Part shown: piece by piece, positions 63,541 to 64,000 of the stretch | Position numbering within the stretch: position 1 is the first letter of the stretch | How the letters are laid out: each line of letters starts with the position of its first letter | NCBI GenBank assembly: GCA_905250885.1 | Contig: CAJNOQ010000001.1 | Location: forward strand, 1-64,000 | DNA length: 64,000 nt | Direction of reading: 5' to 3' | Origin: Didymodactylos carnosus | Lineage: Eukaryota; Rotifera; Eurotatoria; Philodinida; Philodinidae | Notes under the pieces: model-generated | Told to the model about the DNA's origin: nothing | Seen by the model: the letters and a program-made list of their open reading frames with translations, nothing else | The model's database searches: none | Made by a program: the position numbers and the translations under genes

Positions 63541-64000
63541 TTAGAGTGACTGTTGAAAATTTTGAAAATCATACATAACACTATTCAATTGTTTAACCCG
63601 ATCTTCGAATGTTTTTTTACGACGTTCTGTCTCGAGTAATAATACACGCATTTCTTCTTCAACTTCAATCACCTAAAATAATGAAACAAAAAAATTTAAA
63701 GATACCACGTAATTTATTAATGATATTTTCTCATACAAAACAACAATACATACTCGAAATTGTGTCTGCTGTAATTTTTCATCATAAGTCTTTTGTATCT
63801 GACTTATTGCTTGTCTATGGTCATGCTCAATCGATTCATATTGTGTACGAAAATCGACATCTTGTTGTCGAAGTTTGTCTTCAAGATTTCTATTTTAGAA
63901 TAAAAAGCGAACGTTTAAATTAATTGACTGTAGAAAAAAAACACTTACTTATTCATTTCAATTAATGTTGTTTTTTCTTCAATTAATTTTTTTTCATTTA
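63541..64000 (-). CDS. C-terminal end of a coiled-coil protein (partial)
   Basis: Three minus-strand exons: 63949 to beyond 64000, 63754-63889 and 63541-63672, joined with correct phase at GTAAGT and GTATGT donors. The translation runs NEKKLIEEKTTLIEMN, then LEDKLRQQDVDFRTQYESI, then QIQKTYDEKLQQTQF, then VIEVEEEMRVLLLETERRKK, and ends NFQQSL before TAA. The heptad-like pattern of L/I with E, K, Q and R indicates a continuous coiled coil reaching almost to the C-terminus. The N-terminal part lies outside the window. It is too generic to name. Confidence 0.8.

Noticed and set aside
1-64000. tRNA, rRNA or prokaryotic operon features
   Set aside because: No cloverleaf-like segment, rRNA core motif or Shine-Dalgarno-led gene cluster was seen; the genes are spliced and eukaryotic.

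Overview
The window is AT-rich animal DNA with many short spliceable introns (mostly 50-120 bp), intron-containing genes of clear metazoan families (SLC26, full-length ABCA, RASGEF1), one fungal/plant-type sterol reductase, and many short terminal-inverted-repeat elements. The best guess is an invertebrate, most likely a bdelloid rotifer of the Rotaria/Adineta type. That is inference from composition, intron style and gene content; no marker gene in the window proves it.

Layout. 1-1,913: 3' part of an SLC26 anion transporter (+), STAS end only. 3,501-3,620: a 20-bp tandem array just behind the stop of an ERG4-type sterol C-24(28) reductase (-, 3,632-5,066). 5.1-12.7 kb: gene-free, holding a cluster of inverted-repeat elements (piggyBac-like, two foldback elements, a hAT element with perfect 8-bp target duplication, and a palindrome). 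12,689-22,021: a complete ABCA transporter (+, about 22 exons, about 2,347 aa), whose largest intron holds a foldback element. 22-33 kb: gene-poor and AT-rich, with four more inverted-repeat elements and a short assembly gap. 33,775-38,254: an unrecognised secreted protein (+) rebuilt here from seven phase-0 exons; it consists of two tandem copies of a four-cysteine module. 38-46 kb: gene-poor, with a possible hairpin RNA, a mariner-like foldback element, a LINE fragment and a gypsy-type fossil fragment. 46,615-46,832: a nearly perfect inverted copy of part of the first coding exon of the next gene. 48,035-51,574: RASGEF1-type Ras-family exchange factor (-). 52,693-55,728: ankyrin-repeat protein with a long disordered tail (-). 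56-63 kb: mostly gene-free, with two linked exons of an unrecognised protein. 63,541-64,000: C-terminal end of a coiled-coil protein (-), running off the window.

The genes do not form a pathway. They are typical neighbouring eukaryotic genes, each with its own introns. The points most worth following are the tandem four-cysteine secreted protein, the exonic inverted duplication from the RASGEF1-like gene, the ERG4-type reductase with a satellite array at its 3' end, and the density of foldback elements, two of which sit inside introns of otherwise compact genes.
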